Part shown: one piece after another, positions 6,231-7,361 of the stretch
How the letters are laid out: the number at the start of each line of letters is the position of its first letter
Numbering within the stretch: the stretch's first letter is position 1
Assembly: GCA_964386525.1 (NCBI GenBank)
Contig: CAYLSO010000297.1
Location: 1 to 7,361 of the forward strand
DNA length: 7,361 bases
Source of the DNA: CAYLSO01 sp964386525
GTDB lineage: Bacteria > Eisenbacteria > RBG-16-71-46 > DASYSL01
Direction of reading: 5' to 3'
Notes under the pieces: model-generated
The model's input: the letters and a program-made list of their open reading frames with translations, nothing else
What the model was told of the DNA's origin: nothing
Database searches by the model: none
Made by a program: the position numbers and the translations under genes

Positions 6231-6238
6231 GGCGCCGG
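6229..6238. other. Perfect 10-bp palindrome at the end of the tandem repeat
   Basis: CCGGCGCCGG is self-complementary and abuts the last repeat unit. It may help end transcription from upstream together with the repeat, or be part of the same structured tract. No T-run follows. Confidence 0.35.
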
Positions 6239-6249
6239 ATCCACGCGAA

Positions 6250-6278
6250 TAGACGCGGCGCGTCCGCCCGCGTACAAT
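6250..6278 (+). promoter_or_regulatory. Promoter candidate for asnA
   Basis: TAGACG (6250-6255, four of six matches to TTGACA) and TACAAT (6273-6278, five of six to TATAAT) are separated by exactly 17 bp. This is the best two-part sigma70-type promoter in the window. The predicted start at about 6285 leaves a leader of about 195 nt before the asnA ATG. Confidence 0.6.
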
Positions 6279-6284
6279 GCGCCG

Positions 6285-6481
6285 GACGGCGGCCCTTCCG
6301 GACCGCCGAGCCTCGCTTTCCCGCACCCAGGATCCACCATGCATCCCCAGGGCGCCGCAGACAGGAGCGTCGTCGTCCCCTCGCCAGGGATCGCATCGCT
6401 TTCCCCCTCGCGCCCGCTTCGCCCGGCGAGCGGCAGACCCGCCCCGGCGGCGCGTCATCCATCCACGAAGGAGAACGGAAC
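6285..6481 (+). promoter_or_regulatory. Long 5' leader of asnA with a hairpin at its very start
   Basis: The predicted transcript opens with a hairpin: CGGCGG (6287-6292) pairs with CCGCCG (6303-6308), and CC/GG can continue inside after one mismatch. The remaining leader is C-rich and holds no T-run terminator or riboswitch that I recognise. An ATG at 6339 with AGGA 6 nt before it opens a 48-codon frame whose TGA (6483-6485) overlaps the asnA ATG as ATGA. Whether that frame is translated is unknown; it has almost no asparagine codons, which argues against classical attenuation. Confidence 0.35.
6468..6473 (+). promoter_or_regulatory. Shine-Dalgarno site of asnA
   Basis: AAGGAG lies 8 nt upstream of ATG 6482. 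It is the clearest ribosome binding site in the window and fixes the asnA start, although the protein has an N-terminal stretch absent from E. coli AsnA. Confidence 0.7.
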
Positions 6482-7361
6482 ATGACGGATAACAAGTCCG
6501 GCAAGGTCGCGGATCTGGCAGGTCCAGGCGTCAGCACGTACCCGGAGGTCGAGAAGATCCTGCCGTCCGACTACCGCCCGCTCCTCGACAACAAGGAGAC
6601 GGCGAAGGCCACCCACCTGCTCAAGACGTACATCATGGAGAACCTCAACCGGGAGCTGAACCTGTTCACCGTCGAGGTGCCGCTCATCGTCACCCAGGAG
6701 AGCGGCGTCAACGACTACCTCGACCGCGACGGTTCGCGCACTCCCATCGACTTCCCCTGCGGGCTGGGGCTCGAGAAGCGCATGGAGTGCCAGGTGGTGC
6801 AGGCCGCGACCAAGTGGAAGCGGATGGCGCTCAAGACCTTCCTGTGTGACGTCGGCGAGGGCATCAACACCGACATGCGCGCGGTGCGCAAGGACTACTT
6901 CCTCGACCACGACCACTCGTCCTACGTGGACCAGTGGGACTGGGAGAAGCGCATCACCGCCGACATGCGCAACCTCGACACCCTCAAGGACACGGTGCGC
7001 CGGATCTGGAAGGTGATCAAGGGCGCCGAGACGTTCATCCTCAAGGAGTTCCCCAAGCTCAAGGACCCGCGCTATCCGGAGCTGCCCGAGGAGCTCAAGT
7101 TCCTGCACGCCGAGGAGATCCTCGAGATGTACCCCGACCTGCCGCGCAAGCAGCGCGAGAGCAAGGTCATCTCCGAGCACTACCCGGCGATCTTCATCAT
7201 CGGGATCGGCTGGGTGCTCAAGGACGGCTACCCCCACGAGATGCGCGCCGCCGACTACGACGACTGGTGCACGCCGGCCAAGGACAACGGCAAGGACTTC
7301 CACGGCCTCAACGGCGACATCCTGGTCTGGAACCCGGTGACCAAGCGCCGCCACGAGCTGA
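6482..7361 (+). CDS. asnA: Aspartate-ammonia ligase (asparagine synthetase A), 3' end cut off
   Basis: Makes asparagine from aspartate, ammonia and ATP (giving AMP and pyrophosphate) in the cytoplasm; the fold is related to class II aminoacyl-tRNA synthetases. The window contains 293 complete codons. Recognisable blocks are LNLFTVEVPLIV (about 59-70), a TKWKRMALKTF segment, YVDQWDWEKRI (148-158), an HAEEILEMYPDLP helix, DYDDWCTP (258-265) and LNGDILVWNPV (276-286), which correspond block by block to E. coli AsnA as I recall it. About 28 residues precede the point where E. coli AsnA begins, including ILPSDYRPLLDNKETAKA; this longer N-terminus is typical of the Bacteroidetes/Clostridia form of about 340 aa. 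Roughly 45-50 C-terminal residues should lie beyond the window. The gene has its own predicted promoter and a long leader, so it is probably a separate transcription unit. Confidence 0.95.
   Translation, partial: MTDNKSGKVADLAGPGVSTYPEVEKILPSDYRPLLDNKETAKATHLLKTYIMENLNRELNLFTVEVPLIVTQESGVNDYLDRDGSRTPIDFPCGLGLEKRMECQVVQAATKWKRMALKTFLCDVGEGINTDMRAVRKDYFLDHDHSSYVDQWDWEKRITADMRNLDTLKDTVRRIWKVIKGAETFILKEFPKLKDPRYPELPEELKFLHAEEILEMYPDLPRKQRESKVISEHYPAIFIIGIGWVLKDGYPHEMRAADYDDWCTPAKDNGKDFHGLNGDILVWNPVTKRRHEL

Noticed and set aside
6277..6492. 71-codon plus-strand frame before asnA
   Set aside because: Arg/Pro-rich, its ATG overlaps the predicted -10 box, and it runs out of frame into the asnA start region.
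1..7361. CRISPR array, tRNA, rRNA, insertion sequence or prophage genes
   Set aside because: No spaced direct repeats, cloverleaf-like segments, transposase motifs or terminal inverted repeats were seen on either strand.

Overview
The window is about 70-75% GC, with strong G/C bias at third codon positions. It holds seven plus-strand genes, the first and last cut by the window edges. The protein types (matrixin-like secreted protease with an IPT/TIG domain and a FlgD/T9SS-like C-terminal sorting domain, a short lipoprotein, a rhodanese/MauE pair, and AsnA of the longer N-terminal type) suggest a GC-rich Gram-negative lineage rich in C-terminal sorting domains. Candidatus Eisenbacteria or another FCB-related phylum fits best; Myxococcota or Gemmatimonadota cannot be excluded. 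This placement is inference from protein style, not from a marker gene.

Layout. 1-158: C-terminal tail of a probable RNase H-like/RecB-type nuclease. 214-2184: secreted multidomain zinc metalloprotease, with the start revised to an ATG behind an AGGTGA site. 2396-2953: small lipoprotein with an NTF2-like look, possibly read from a leaderless mRNA. 3074-4768: CoA-acylating aldehyde dehydrogenase of the EutE/PduP type, with an N-terminal helix resembling a microcompartment encapsulation peptide and an unusually long low-complexity linker. 4769-4901: strong GC hairpin, a perfect 10-bp palindrome, and an exact TATAAT box. 4902-5729 and 5729-6166: membrane-tethered rhodanese and four-helix MauE/DoxX-type protein, overlapping by one base. 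6167-6481: gene-free stretch with an 8-bp tandem repeat, a promoter with 17-bp spacing, and a leader of about 195 nt. 6482 to the end: ammonia-dependent asparagine synthetase AsnA, lacking its C-terminus because the window ends.

How the genes relate. Only the rhodanese and MauE/DoxX genes form a convincing translationally coupled operon. They probably act together at the membrane in sulfur or thiol/disulfide chemistry. The other genes look like separately transcribed units. The aldehyde dehydrogenase is a signature enzyme of bacterial microcompartments, but no shell protein, alcohol dehydrogenase, phosphotransacylase or signature lyase is in view, so its pathway cannot be read here. No tRNA, rRNA, CRISPR array, insertion sequence or prophage gene was seen. 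The items most worth a second look are the long-linker aldehyde dehydrogenase, the rhodanese-MauE pair, the arginine-substituted zinc motif of the protease, and the long structured leader of asnA with its upstream GC tandem repeat.
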